Origin: Aliarcobacter sp.
Lineage (GTDB): Bacteria; Campylobacterota; Campylobacteria; Campylobacterales; Arcobacteraceae
Reading direction: 5' to 3'
DNA: 64,000 bases
Assembly: GCA_028688995.1 (NCBI GenBank)
Contig: JAQTXB010000001.1
Location: 62,001-126,000, forward strand
Shown: positions 17,394-30,053 of the stretch, in pieces
Layout of the letters: the number at the start of each line of letters is the position of its first letter
Numbering within the stretch: the first letter of the stretch is position 1
Notes under the pieces: generated by a model
The model's database searches: none
The model's input: the letters and a program-made list of their open reading frames with translations, nothing else
Told to the model about the DNA's origin: nothing
Made by a program: the position numbers and the translations under genes

Positions 17394-18584
17394 TTAGTGG
17401 CAACCACATCCAGTTCCACAACTTTCACCACTTTTAGCTTTTTGAGCTTTTTCATGCTCTGCTTTTATTTTTTGACCTTCAGTTGAACAAGCACTTACAC
17501 CAGCTGGCATAATTGGTTGAATTGCAGAGTTATCAATATTGTCATCAATATTTGCTAAGAATTGAATTAATTTATCCGCTGCAATCATATATCTTTTTGC
17601 TGAAACTGATTCAGGATTGAAATAAACTACAGGTTTTCCACTATCACCACCTTCTCTAATAGCTGGCTCAATTGGTAAATTTGCTAATACTTGAGTATTA
17701 TATTGAACTGCAAGTTCTTCACAAGTTCCCATTCCAAAAATATCAGATTCTACGTTACATGATGGACAAACAAATCCACTCATATTTTCAACAATTCCAG
17801 CAACTGGAATATGAAGCTTTTTGAACATATCTAAAGATCTTCTTGAATCATCAAGTGCAACATGTTGAGGAGTTGTTACATTAATTCCAGCACTTACAGG
17901 AACACTTTGAGCTAAAGTTAATTGAGCATCACCAGTTCCTGGAGGCATATCAATAAATAAAATATCTAACTCTTCCCATAAAATATCTCTTAAAAGTTGT
18001 TGGATTGCTTTCATAATCATAGCACCTCTCCAAATAAGAGCTTGCCCCTCTTCCATTAACATACCCATTGACATAACATCAACGCCATAAGCATTTAAAG
18101 GTTTTGCTTTATCTCCAACAATTTCTACTTCTTTACCTTGTAAACCCATCATACGAGGAATATTTGGCCCATAAATATCAGCATCAAGAATACCAACTCT
18201 TTTACCTTGCATTGCAGCTGCAACTGCTAAGTTTACAGTTGTTGTTGATTTACCAACTCCACCTTTTCCTGAACTTACCATTACAACTTTTTTGATTTGC
18301 GGTGCAATATTTTTACCACTTACACTATTACTTGATTGAACTTGTTCTTTTGGTTTATTAAAATTCAGTGTAACATTCATTCCAATAGCACTTAATGCTG
18401 CCGTAATTTCTTTTCTTAGTTGATCTTCAACTTCTGGAGCAGTTGAAGTAATATCAAGTGCAACTACACAATTTGTTCCATTTACTTGAATATCTTTTAC
18501 AAATCCAAACTCTACTATTGATTTTGCGAAACCTGGATATTTAATATTTTCTAATTCTTTTTTAATATTTTCTACATTTGCCAT
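17394..18584 (-). CDS. mrp: Mrp/ApbC-type Fe-S cluster carrier ATPase
   Basis: This 396-residue P-loop protein is thought to bind and hand over iron-sulfur clusters. An N-terminal DUF59/MIP18-like domain (about residues 1-80) is followed by a MinD-type ATPase with the deviant Walker A GKGGVGKST near residue 105, DADIYGPNIP, and the dimer-interface CxxC (CPSC) that holds the cluster. An additional C-terminal tail ends with CGTGCGCH after a Lys-rich linker. That tail is an extra cysteine cluster beyond the standard Mrp core and may act in metal binding. The next gene upstream is thiC, whose product needs a 4Fe-4S cluster. Confidence 0.93.
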   Translation of the reverse strand: MANVENIKKELENIKYPGFAKSIVEFGFVKDIQVNGTNCVVALDITSTAPEVEDQLRKEITAALSAIGMNVTLNFNKPKEQVQSSNSVSGKNIAPQIKKVVMVSSGKGGVGKSTTTVNLAVAAAMQGKRVGILDADIYGPNIPRMMGLQGKEVEIVGDKAKPLNAYGVDVMSMGMLMEEGQALIWRGAMIMKAIQQLLRDILWEELDILFIDMPPGTGDAQLTLAQSVPVSAGINVTTPQHVALDDSRRSLDMFKKLHIPVAGIVENMSGFVCPSCNVESDIFGMGTCEELAVQYNTQVLANLPIEPAIREGGDSGKPVVYFNPESVSAKRYMIAADKLIQFLANIDDNIDNSAIQPIMPAGVSACSTEGQKIKAEHEKAQKAKSGESCGTGCGCH

Positions 18585-18724
18585 ATAAAAATTCCTTTAA
18601 TATTTACTAATGTTTGCATTATAATTTAAATAGGATAATTACTATCTTAATTAACTATAGTATAAGGTATTTTAGCAAAAGAATAAAAAGATTAGGGAAT
18701 AAATTTGATAAGAAAGTAAAGAAT

Positions 18725-18763
18725 TTAAAAAAAGAGTAGATACAAAACTGTATCTACTCTTTT
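18725..18763 (-). terminator. Terminator of thiC
   Basis: A perfect 15-bp stem (18730-18744 with 18749-18763) closes a 4-base loop. Read on the minus strand it is followed by seven T. It lies ten bases after the thiC stop. Confidence 0.85.
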
Positions 18764-18772
18764 AAAGAAGAG

Positions 18773-20167
<1,395 letters not shown>

Positions 20168-20244
20168 TTATAGCTAAATATGTTTAGAGAACCTTAATTA
20201 CTTCCATTAATTACAAATTATTATTCATGTAAGTTTCTTTTCTA

Positions 20245-20250
20245 TATAAT
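20245..20250 (+). promoter_or_regulatory. Likely -10 box upstream of the helical-protein gene
   Basis: TATAAT lies 27 bases before ATG 20278 in the region shared with the divergent thiC. The -35 region is weak. Confidence 0.4.
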
Positions 20251-20277
20251 TAACACAAATATACAATAGGTGTAGTG

Positions 20278-22266
20278 ATGATGATTAATGAAGATTCTAC
20301 AAACTCTCCAACTTTTTCTTTTTTTACAAATAAAGAATTAGAACAAAAAGATTGTATAAAACAAATAGATAAAGTGCTAGAAAAATATAATATTCTAGAA
20401 AATGACAACCAACTAATAAGTTCACTTGAAAAGAATATTCTATATACAATAAATTATATAGAAACCTTATCTATCAAAAAAGAAAAAATTCCAAAAGAAG
20501 TAGAAGATTTATTTCAAAATAATTTTACTTTTAAAGAACAAATAAATCTTTTTATTGAAAAAAAGCTTTTAAACATTACACAAAAAGACTCAATCTATTT
20601 TTTTAAAGATGTAAATATTATGTTACATCTTTTATCAATTGGAACAAAAGAGAAAATTATAGAGTCTTATAATATCTACAACTTTAACTCACTCTCAAAT
20701 CTTTTTAGATTTTATGAAGCAAAACTAAAATTCCTATTTTTAGACAATACAAAACTCTTTAATCTGACATTTGATTCATATATTGTTTTATTAAGAACTA
20801 TTACTCAACTATGTAGCTTTAACTCAATTGATATAATTGCCAAAAAAAATATAAGATTTTTTCTTGAATTGATGACAGAAAGTATAAATCTTTTAAAATT
20901 TAGTGTTTTATTAGATGAAGAGAAATTAAATAAATTGAATAATATCCAAGGAAAATATTTATATTACTTTTCACATATTGATGAAATAAAATTTGAATTA
21001 AATGATTTAAATACAACTTTTAAAAACTATTTATTAACCCTTGAAAGACATGAAGATGGTTATATTCTATCAAAAGAGAGTAATTTCGGGAATGAAACTG
21101 AAAACCTAGATTCTCAAGAGTTCCTAATATTTAAAATGAACTCTTCTATTTTAATATTAAAATTAATAAAAGAGTTAAAAAAATCTTTAGATGAAGTTTT
21201 ATATTTTGAGTCTGAACATTTTCAAAGAATATTAAGATTTTATTATAAAAAATTTAGTTTATACCTTCCAAGTGAAGATATTGTTTTTAACTTAGCAGAT
21301 TTTCAAAATGATTTATTAAATGCACTTTTGACAAATTATCAACTGAACCAAGATTTCTTGAAAAAACTTGATTACCATTTAATTATAGATGATTTTGTAT
21401 TTTCTCAACAAAATACAAGTAATACAAATTTAGAAATTATTTATAAACTTTTATATTTTGCAGATGATATTCCTATCTATAAATATCATCAGATTACTCA
21501 AATTCTAGCTGATTATAAACCTATTAAAAATGATTACCATGAATTTTTTAAATTAGAAATATTCGATTTAACTGTAAATAAATCTATGGAATATAAATAC
21601 TCTACAGAAATTGAAGAGCTATTAAATAAAATTTATCTCTATGTAAATAATTACAAAATTGCATCTCATCTTTTATCTGTGTACTCAAAAATCTATTTAA
21701 GTCTTAGTCTTTTTTATTCTACAAATCAAGTAGATTTAGAAAAAGCAAAAAATTTATATTCAACATTTATACAAATTAATGGTTTAGAGATTTTACAAAA
21801 AGAGTATAGTGATATAAATTTGTCTATTTTAGATAATCTTAAAACTAGTTCTGAGCTTATTTTAAAAGAGTTTTTAAGAAATAAAAACATTGCATTGGAA
21901 TATGAACTTTTAGATATTAAAGACAAAATCAATAAAAATATATCCTCAGATGAAATTAAAATATCTATTAGAAATTTCATTTCTAATACTATTTTTCACG
22001 GATTAAGTGTAACATATATTTTAGAAATTAATCAAGAATTGGACAGTTTAGATGCAGGTTTTGAAGATTATAAAATAGTATTGCCAAAATATATCATTAG
22101 ATTGATTTTTACATCCGTTTATAAAACAAACTTTTTATCTATTTTTGATGAAAATAGAACTTTGATAGAAAATAACATCTGTAATATTCTTAATAATTTA
22201 AAAGAAGAAAATAAAAAAATCAATATTCTTATAGATGATGAAGATGAAATAGAGATAAATTACTAA
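20278..22266 (+). CDS. Large alpha-helical protein of unknown function
   Basis: This roughly 662-residue soluble protein is rich in Leu, Ile, Asn, Lys and Glu and is almost entirely helical in appearance. It has no signal peptide, membrane span or motif that I recognise. The start is one of three consecutive codons (GTG 20275, ATG 20278, ATG 20281); ATG 20278 is best spaced from the AATAGG ribosome site. The HDOD gene begins 15 bases downstream, so the two probably form one unit and may act together, for example as a scaffold or output partner for the HDOD protein. That is only a context argument. The tail is acidic (DDEDEIEINY). Confidence 0.65.
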   Translation: MMINEDSTNSPTFSFFTNKELEQKDCIKQIDKVLEKYNILENDNQLISSLEKNILYTINYIETLSIKKEKIPKEVEDLFQNNFTFKEQINLFIEKKLLNITQKDSIYFFKDVNIMLHLLSIGTKEKIIESYNIYNFNSLSNLFRFYEAKLKFLFLDNTKLFNLTFDSYIVLLRTITQLCSFNSIDIIAKKNIRFFLELMTESINLLKFSVLLDEEKLNKLNNIQGKYLYYFSHIDEIKFELNDLNTTFKNYLLTLERHEDGYILSKESNFGNETENLDSQEFLIFKMNSSILILKLIKELKKSLDEVLYFESEHFQRILRFYYKKFSLYLPSEDIVFNLADFQNDLLNALLTNYQLNQDFLKKLDYHLIIDDFVFSQQNTSNTNLEIIYKLLYFADDIPIYKYHQITQILADYKPIKNDYHEFFKLEIFDLTVNKSMEYKYSTEIEELLNKIYLYVNNYKIASHLLSVYSKIYLSLSLFYSTNQVDLEKAKNLYSTFIQINGLEILQKEYSDINLSILDNLKTSSELILKEFLRNKNIALEYELLDIKDKINKNISSDEIKISIRNFISNTIFHGLSVTYILEINQELDSLDAGFEDYKIVLPKYIIRLIFTSVYKTNFLSIFDENRTLIENNICNILNNLKEENKKINILIDDEDEIEINY

Positions 22267-22281
22267 TTTTTTAGGAAAATA

Positions 22282-23103
22282 ATGAAAAAAGATTTAATTG
22301 AAGAGATAAATTCGTTACCTCCTCTTCCTGCAAGTGTAATTGAACTTGAGAAATACAAAAAACTTGATAATACAGATATTAAAAAACTAACTTCTATTAT
22401 TGAAAAAGATCCTTTAATGGTTGTAACCATTTTAAAAATTGCAAATTCAAGTATGTTTGGATTTAAAAGTAAAGTTGAAACCTTAAATAGAGCTATTAAT
22501 TTACTTGGCATAAATTTTACTATTTCTATTGCTATTGGTTCTGCTGTACAAAATACAATTAATAGTAATTTATTAGCCTATGCTGTTAAAAATGATGATT
22601 TTCTTTTTATTAGTTCTTTAGCTTCAAATATTGTTAATACTTGGGTTTCAACTATAAATTTTGATTTAAAAAATGAACTTTTATTACCGGCATTTTTGCA
22701 AGAAGTAGGAAAATTCATTATTTCACAAGTAATTCAAAAAAATAGAAAATCTGAAGAATTCTTAATGGAATTAGAAGAGACAAAAGATACAACTTATTGT
22801 GAAAAAAAATACACAGGTTATAGTTGTGCAAGAATTACAGCAAATGTATTTAAACAATGGGATATAAGTCCAAACATTATTATTCCTATTGCTTTTACAG
22901 ATGATATAGAATCTTGTCCATATGAATTTAAAACAAAAGCACAAATTTTAGAAATAATAAAAATTTTATGTGATATTCGTTATCCACTAAGTGATGATAA
23001 TATTCATAAAGCTTTGGAGAAAGTATCTTCATATAATTTTGATGTAGAAAACTTTTTAAATTCTATTGATGTTATAAAAGAGGTAATTAATCAAAATTCT
23101 TAA
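22282..23103 (+). CDS. HDOD domain protein
   Basis: This 273-residue protein consists of an HDOD domain, a degenerate HD-hydrolase fold used in signalling. Visible family features are LPPLPASVIELEK, IIEKDPLMVVTILKIANSSMFG and the helix NRAINLLGINFTISIAIG. The His-Asp dyad needed for phosphohydrolase activity is not seen, as expected for HDOD. The domain in relatives takes part in c-di-GMP, motility or stress signalling by protein contacts. It lies between an unknown helical protein and ispDF in a plus-strand run. Confidence 0.8.
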   Translation: MKKDLIEEINSLPPLPASVIELEKYKKLDNTDIKKLTSIIEKDPLMVVTILKIANSSMFGFKSKVETLNRAINLLGINFTISIAIGSAVQNTINSNLLAYAVKNDDFLFISSLASNIVNTWVSTINFDLKNELLLPAFLQEVGKFIISQVIQKNRKSEEFLMELEETKDTTYCEKKYTGYSCARITANVFKQWDISPNIIIPIAFTDDIESCPYEFKTKAQILEIIKILCDIRYPLSDDNIHKALEKVSSYNFDVENFLNSIDVIKEVINQNS

Positions 23104-23159
23104 CTTAAGCATAAGTAAAGTTCTACTATAATTTGTAACTTTTTTACACAAAGGGGTTT

Positions 23160-24287
23160 TTGTTGTTAGATGTTACACTCATAGTTTTATGTGCTGGGAA
23201 TTCTTCGAGATTTGAGCATAAAACAAAAAAGCAATGGATTAGAATAGAAAATGAACCTTTATGGCTAAATGTCACAAAAAGATTAGCTTCATTTTCAAAA
23301 TTTAATAACATCATTGTGGCTTCCCATGAAGATGAATTAAATTATATGAAAAACTTCACAGACGATTTTACTTTTGTAAAAGGTGGAGATACAAGACAAA
23401 AATCTATTTTAAATTGCTTAGAATTTGTTACAACAAAATTTGTAATGATAAGTGATGTAGCACGTGCATGCATTCCCCAAAGTGTAATTAAAAATCTTTT
23501 GGATGAAAAAGAAAATGCAGATTGTATTGTTCCTGTTTTAAATGTGACAGACACTGTTATTTATGAAACTAATACAATAAATAGAGATAGTGTAAAACTA
23601 ATTCAAACTCCACAACTTTCCCTAACTCAAACTTTAAAAAAAGCCTTAGATACTCAAATTGAATTTACAGATGAAAGTTCTGCTATTAAAGCAATGAATG
23701 GAACAATCAAATATATTCAAGGAAGTAATGAAAGTAAAAAATTAACACTTGGAAATGAACTAGATGAACTACCTTGTTTAAAAGCTCCATCAAATAACTT
23801 TTTTACAGGAACTGGCTTTGATATACATGCTTTTGAAGATAATAAAGAGATGTTTTTAGGTGGAGTAAAACTTCCTTATGAGTTTGGATTTAAAGCTCAC
23901 AGTGATGGTGACGTTTTAATTCACTCTATAATTGATGCACTTTTAGGAGCTTGTGGAGCGGGAGATATTGGGGAGTTTTTCCCTGACACTGATGAAAAAT
24001 ATAAAGGTATTGACTCAAAACTTTTATTAGAGCATATTGTTAGATTTATTTATAATGTTGGATATGAAATTGTAAATATTGATACAACAATAATTGCTCA
24101 AAAACCAAAAATAAATCCATTTAAACATGGAATAAAAAATTCTTTAGCTGCGTTATTGAATATTGAAAAACAGTTTATAAATGTAAAAGCAACAACTGCT
24201 GAGAAAATGGGATTTATTGGTCGAGCAGAGGGTGTGGCTGTTCAAAGTATAGCTACATTGAAATATTATAATTGGAAACAAAAATGA
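23160..24287 (+). CDS. ispDF: Bifunctional IspD/IspF enzyme of isoprenoid synthesis
   Basis: This fusion catalyses two steps of the MEP pathway. The N-terminal IspD part (about residues 1-210) transfers CMP to methylerythritol phosphate, with the nucleotide-binding LCAGNSSRFEHKTKKQW. The C-terminal IspF part (about 218-375) makes the cyclodiphosphate, with metal ligands in GTGFDIHAF and AHSDGDVLIHS and the ending GRAEGVAVQSIATL. The start is one of two adjacent TTG codons; 23163 has the better spacing (six bases) from AAGGGG. The gene overlaps the following regulator gene by ATGA. Fused ispDF is the normal arrangement in Campylobacterota. Confidence 0.94.
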   Translation: MLLDVTLIVLCAGNSSRFEHKTKKQWIRIENEPLWLNVTKRLASFSKFNNIIVASHEDELNYMKNFTDDFTFVKGGDTRQKSILNCLEFVTTKFVMISDVARACIPQSVIKNLLDEKENADCIVPVLNVTDTVIYETNTINRDSVKLIQTPQLSLTQTLKKALDTQIEFTDESSAIKAMNGTIKYIQGSNESKKLTLGNELDELPCLKAPSNNFFTGTGFDIHAFEDNKEMFLGGVKLPYEFGFKAHSDGDVLIHSIIDALLGACGAGDIGEFFPDTDEKYKGIDSKLLLEHIVRFIYNVGYEIVNIDTTIIAQKPKINPFKHGIKNSLAALLNIEKQFINVKATTAEKMGFIGRAEGVAVQSIATLKYYNWKQK

Positions 24288-25174
24288 ATATATTAATTAT
24301 TGAAAATGAGATTTATCTAGCACAAAAAGTTGTGTCAAGATTACTAGATGATGGACACAGTTGTGATTATATCGAATCACCAAATATTGATAATCTCACA
24401 AAAGATTATGACACAATACTTTTATCAACATCTTTACCCTCAGCTTTGTGTAAAAATATTATAAAAAAATACTCTGAAAATTCAATCATTCTTCTTTTAG
24501 TCTCATATATTTCTGATGAAACTGTAACAAATCCTATTAAAGATGGTGCAAAAGATTATATTATGAAACCATTTATAATGGATGAATTAATTAGAAAAAT
24601 TTATCATTATAAAGATTGTAGAAGTTTAAAAAGAGAATTACAAACTTTAAGAGAATATTTTGAATTTACAATGGCTGACATTGATACGACTGATGTTTTA
24701 TTACCTCCTTCATTTCCAACTTTAATTGAATCAAACTCTCAAAAATGTGCAGATAAGTTAGTTTTTGAACTTTCTAGAAAAATGGATTTACCAATTAATT
24801 TTATCTCTTTAACATCAACTTCATGGCAAAAACAGATAAATGCAATACAAGGAAAATCAATTATTTATTTAACAGAATTTCATACTTTAAAAAAGAATGT
24901 TAAAGAAAATCTAATTAAATTTATTGAAGATAAAAACTGTGTAATTTCCACGTTAGAAACAGAAATAGAATTCCCATATAGAAAAATTGAATTTAATAAT
25001 GAAAACCAACTAATCGGTAATTCAAATATCATGACTATAAATGATTATGTAAAAATGATGGTTGTTTCTTATCAAAATAAATATCCAGATACTGAATTAT
25101 CAAAAAAACTAGGGATTTCAAGAAAATCTCTTTGGGAAAAAAGAAAAAAACTAGATATTGAAAAGAAAAAATAA
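24284..25174 (+). CDS. cemR: Atypical response regulator CemR/HP1021 family
   Basis: This 296-residue orphan regulator has a receiver-like N-terminal domain (about 1-115) and a C-terminal Fis-like DNA-binding helix-turn-helix (LSKKLGISRKSLWEKRKKL). The phosphoacceptor Asp is replaced by Ser48 in the segment ILLSTSLP, while Lys95-Pro96 (MKPF) is kept, so it should not work by phosphorylation. This matches the HP1021/CemR family, in which relatives respond to redox state and control metabolism and, in Helicobacter, replication initiation. Several Cys residues (27, 56 and others) could serve as redox sensors. The start is ATG 24284, overlapping the ispDF stop as ATGA, rather than the earlier TTG 24272. 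The order ispDF-regulator-pgpA supports the assignment. Confidence 0.88.
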   Translation: MNILIIENEIYLAQKVVSRLLDDGHSCDYIESPNIDNLTKDYDTILLSTSLPSALCKNIIKKYSENSIILLLVSYISDETVTNPIKDGAKDYIMKPFIMDELIRKIYHYKDCRSLKRELQTLREYFEFTMADIDTTDVLLPPSFPTLIESNSQKCADKLVFELSRKMDLPINFISLTSTSWQKQINAIQGKSIIYLTEFHTLKKNVKENLIKFIEDKNCVISTLETEIEFPYRKIEFNNENQLIGNSNIMTINDYVKMMVVSYQNKYPDTELSKKLGISRKSLWEKRKKLDIEKKK

Positions 25175-25183
25175 GGACCTATT

Positions 25184-25663
25184 TTGAATTTAAGAAAATT
25201 TTTTTTAACAGTTGGTTTTAGTGGTTTAAGTCCAAAAGCTCCAGGAACTGTAGGTTCTTTTGTTTCTTTGTTTATTGGTTTATTTTTACTTGAATTTCTT
25301 CATGTATCAACTCTATTTTTACTATCTTTATTAATTACAGTAATTGCTATAAAACAAATAGACATTTACGAAAAAGAAGTTGGAATGCATGATGGAAAAG
25401 AAATTGTAATTGATGAATTAGCTGGAATGTGGATTACACTATCAATTTGTGGAATTAACAGTTCGAACATCTTATACATGGCACCAATTGCGTTTATTTT
25501 CTTTAGATTATTTGATATTTGGAAACCTTCATTTATTGGAAAAATTGATAGAGATGTAAAAGGTGGATTAGGCGTAATGGGAGATGATGTTTTAGCAGGA
25601 ATTGCTGCTGGAATTGCAAGTGCAGGAGTTTATCAACTGATTGAAAGATTTATTCTTTCATAA
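25184..25663 (+). CDS. pgpA: Phosphatidylglycerophosphatase A
   Basis: This inner-membrane phosphatase of 159 residues makes phosphatidylglycerol from its phosphate precursor. Family motifs are SPKAPGTVGS near residue 17, the acidic catalytic region HDGKEIVIDELAGMW and the C-terminal GVMGDDVLAGI. Four hydrophobic segments are visible. The start codon is TTG, six bases after AAGGA. The stop overlaps the next gene by one base, so the two are coupled. Confidence 0.9.
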   Translation: MNLRKFFLTVGFSGLSPKAPGTVGSFVSLFIGLFLLEFLHVSTLFLLSLLITVIAIKQIDIYEKEVGMHDGKEIVIDELAGMWITLSICGINSSNILYMAPIAFIFFRLFDIWKPSFIGKIDRDVKGGLGVMGDDVLAGIAAGIASAGVYQLIERFILS

Positions 25664-26262
25664 TGTACAATATTCTAATTATTGACCTGTCACATAAAAC
25701 AGTTAGTCTTTTAAATCTCATTGTTACTGAATTCACAAATTATCAAACAACAGTTGAAACAAAAAAAAGTAATGTTATTAATCTTATAGATAATACTGTT
25801 TTTGAATATATTATAATTGACCATATTATTGAATATTCTGATGAAATAATTGCTTATATCTTAAATAAAAATCCTAAACAAAAAGTAATATTATTAAGTG
25901 ACCATATTAAATGTCCTGTTTCTTGTGATGAATGTTTTAATTTATTTCAATTTGTTAGAATTATTAAACCAGTTAAACCAAGAACTATTTTAAATTATTT
26001 AAATGGTACAAATGATTTTATTTGTCCTAATAAAGACAAATTAAAATCAGTTAATACTTTAGAAACTCTTTTTGATTTTATTAATTTAGAAGATTATTCA
26101 TTCTATAAAAATAAAGAATTAATTGTTAATAAAATCATTATAAAATCAATAACAAATAATATGAATATAAATGAAATTCTAAAAATTGAGAACTTAGTAA
26201 ATGAAAGCTTTTTTAAAATGGAAGTAAATGAAAATAATGAAATTGAGATTACTGTAAAATAA
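25663..26262 (+). CDS. Receiver-like protein of unknown function
   Basis: This 199-residue protein starts like a CheY-type receiver: NILIID at residues 3-8, the possible phosphoacceptor Asp53 in EYIIIDHI, and a Lys-Pro near residue 104 (VRIIKPVKP). Only one acidic residue is found in the first strand, and the region between has Cys residues (KCPVSCDEC). The C-terminal 80 residues contain no recognisable output domain. It may be a diverged response regulator. Its start overlaps the pgpA stop, so it belongs to the same transcript as the atypical regulator CemR two genes upstream. Confidence 0.6.
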   Translation: MYNILIIDLSHKTVSLLNLIVTEFTNYQTTVETKKSNVINLIDNTVFEYIIIDHIIEYSDEIIAYILNKNPKQKVILLSDHIKCPVSCDECFNLFQFVRIIKPVKPRTILNYLNGTNDFICPNKDKLKSVNTLETLFDFINLEDYSFYKNKELIVNKIIIKSITNNMNINEILKIENLVNESFFKMEVNENNEIEITVK

Positions 26263-26272
26263 GGAGATAACC

Positions 26273-27391
26273 TTATTTTACAATCTTTGCAAATTCAGCG
26301 AAGATATATTTTGATTCATGTGGACCTGGACTTGCTTCTGGGTGATGTTGAACAGAGAATATCTCTTTATTTTTATATTTAACACCTTCAATTGTATTAT
26401 CAAATAAATTTTGGTGAGTTACATCTGCAATCTCTATAATATTATCAGGAACATTATAGTTATGATTTTGTGCAGTAATTTCTACAACACCATTATTTGC
26501 AACAGGATGGTTACCACCATGTTGTCCAAATTTAAGTTTATATGTATCATAACCATGAGCAATTGATAACATTTGGTGTCCTAAACAAATAGCAAAAATC
26601 GGAATATCAGTTTTTACTAATTTTTGAACTTGCTCTTTTTCAGCAATTAATGTTAATGGATCACCTGGACCATTTGATAGGAAAACTCCACCTATCTCTT
26701 TTGCCTCAAATCTTGCAATTAAATCATCTGCTTTAAAAGTTGATGGTACAACTTCTACTTCAAGACCTGATTCTACAAGCTCATTTAAGATATTTCTTTT
26801 AACACCAAAATCTATAACAACAACTTTTTTATCACTCATTACAGCTTTATTATAAGCTTTAATATTGTGATTCCAAGCTCCTGATTTGTGAACATAAGAC
26901 TCTTTTGTTGATACTATTTCTATGTAGTTTATATCTTCAATTCTAGGACTTGCAGCTAATTGTTTTGCTAATTCATCTTTGTTAGAGATTTCTGTTGATG
27001 CAATCATCATCATAGCACCTTCATCTCTAATCATTTTTGTTAAATATCTTGTATCAATTTCACAAATTCCTAAAACACCATGTTCTTTTAATAAAGAATC
27101 TAAATCATTTTGCGCTCTATAATTTGAATATTCAGCATGATAATTTCTAACTAATACACCTTTACAATGGCACTTTCTACTCTCCATGTCATTGTCATTA
27201 ACACCAACATTACCAATTTCTGGCATTGTAAAAGTAATAAATTGACCAGCATAAGAAGGATCTGAAATAATTTCTTGGTATCCAGTTAATGAAGTATTAA
27301 AAACTATTTCTCCAACAGATGTTCCTGTTGCACCAAAAGATTTCGCTTCTAAAAAAGTCCCATTTTCTAAATATATCCATACTTTTTGCAT
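26273..27391 (-). CDS. carA: Carbamoyl-phosphate synthase small subunit
   Basis: This glutamine-hydrolysing subunit supplies ammonia to CarB for pyrimidine and arginine synthesis. The N-terminal CPSase domain (about 1-170) begins VWIYLENGTFLEA and includes FNTSLTGYQEIISDPSY. The class I amidotransferase domain has catalytic Cys269 in ICLGHQ and the HHPEASPGP motif with the catalytic His and Glu near residue 350. The 372 residues are normal. It is the last gene of the minus-strand operon and abuts the DUF507 gene with no gap. carB is not in the window. Confidence 0.95.
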   Translation of the reverse strand: MQKVWIYLENGTFLEAKSFGATGTSVGEIVFNTSLTGYQEIISDPSYAGQFITFTMPEIGNVGVNDNDMESRKCHCKGVLVRNYHAEYSNYRAQNDLDSLLKEHGVLGICEIDTRYLTKMIRDEGAMMMIASTEISNKDELAKQLAASPRIEDINYIEIVSTKESYVHKSGAWNHNIKAYNKAVMSDKKVVVIDFGVKRNILNELVESGLEVEVVPSTFKADDLIARFEAKEIGGVFLSNGPGDPLTLIAEKEQVQKLVKTDIPIFAICLGHQMLSIAHGYDTYKLKFGQHGGNHPVANNGVVEITAQNHNYNVPDNIIEIADVTHQNLFDNTIEGVKYKNKEIFSVQHHPEASPGPHESKYIFAEFAKIVK

Positions 27392-27943
27392 TTATATCAA
27401 TCCTCTTTTTGTTAATTCCTCTTCATATAATCTGTGATAAACAAGATCATAATCATCAGTTCCTGGTATTAATTTTCTTTTATAATTTTTTAATTTTGCC
27501 ATTACTTCGCTGTCAGCTTTTTCAAAACCTTTTATGAAATCATCTAAAGAAGCAAAGATTACATTTTTTATTTGGTTATCAGAACATGTATAGTGAATAA
27601 AATCTTCTTCCCATAAATAATCTAATATTTTATGAGCAATGTCAGAAAATCTATCTTCATTATTTAAAATAACTCCAAAATCATTAGCTAATCTTTTTTT
27701 AGTCATCCAAAAAAGTTGTCTTCTATCTGCATTTAGATACTCGATTTCTTCCTCTTGAGCCTCTAAAATTTCTTGAACTTTTTCATCTAAAGAAAACTCT
27801 TTTTCTAAATCTTCATCCAATATTCTTTCAACTTCTGCTTCAATACTATGTTTCTCTTTTCTAACCTCAACAAATTCACAATTAAGTAAATCTCTTGTAA
27901 TTCTTCTTGAGACATACGGTGTATGATGTAATTTCATTCTCAT
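27392..27943 (-). CDS. DUF507 family protein
   Basis: This 183-residue soluble protein has the DUF507 pattern: an N-terminal VSRRITRDLL segment, a long charged helical centre (about residues 30-75, Glu-rich) and a conserved LWEEDFIHY region. The function of the family is unknown. The gene lies between purA and carA, touching carA directly, an order also found in other Campylobacterota, so a link to nucleotide synthesis or simple operon conservation is possible. Confidence 0.75.
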   Translation of the reverse strand: MRMKLHHTPYVSRRITRDLLNCEFVEVRKEKHSIEAEVERILDEDLEKEFSLDEKVQEILEAQEEEIEYLNADRRQLFWMTKKRLANDFGVILNNEDRFSDIAHKILDYLWEEDFIHYTCSDNQIKNVIFASLDDFIKGFEKADSEVMAKLKNYKRKLIPGTDDYDLVYHRLYEEELTKRGLI

Positions 27944-27949
27944 GCGTTT

Positions 27950-30048
<2,099 letters not shown>

Positions 30049-30053
30049 TCTTA

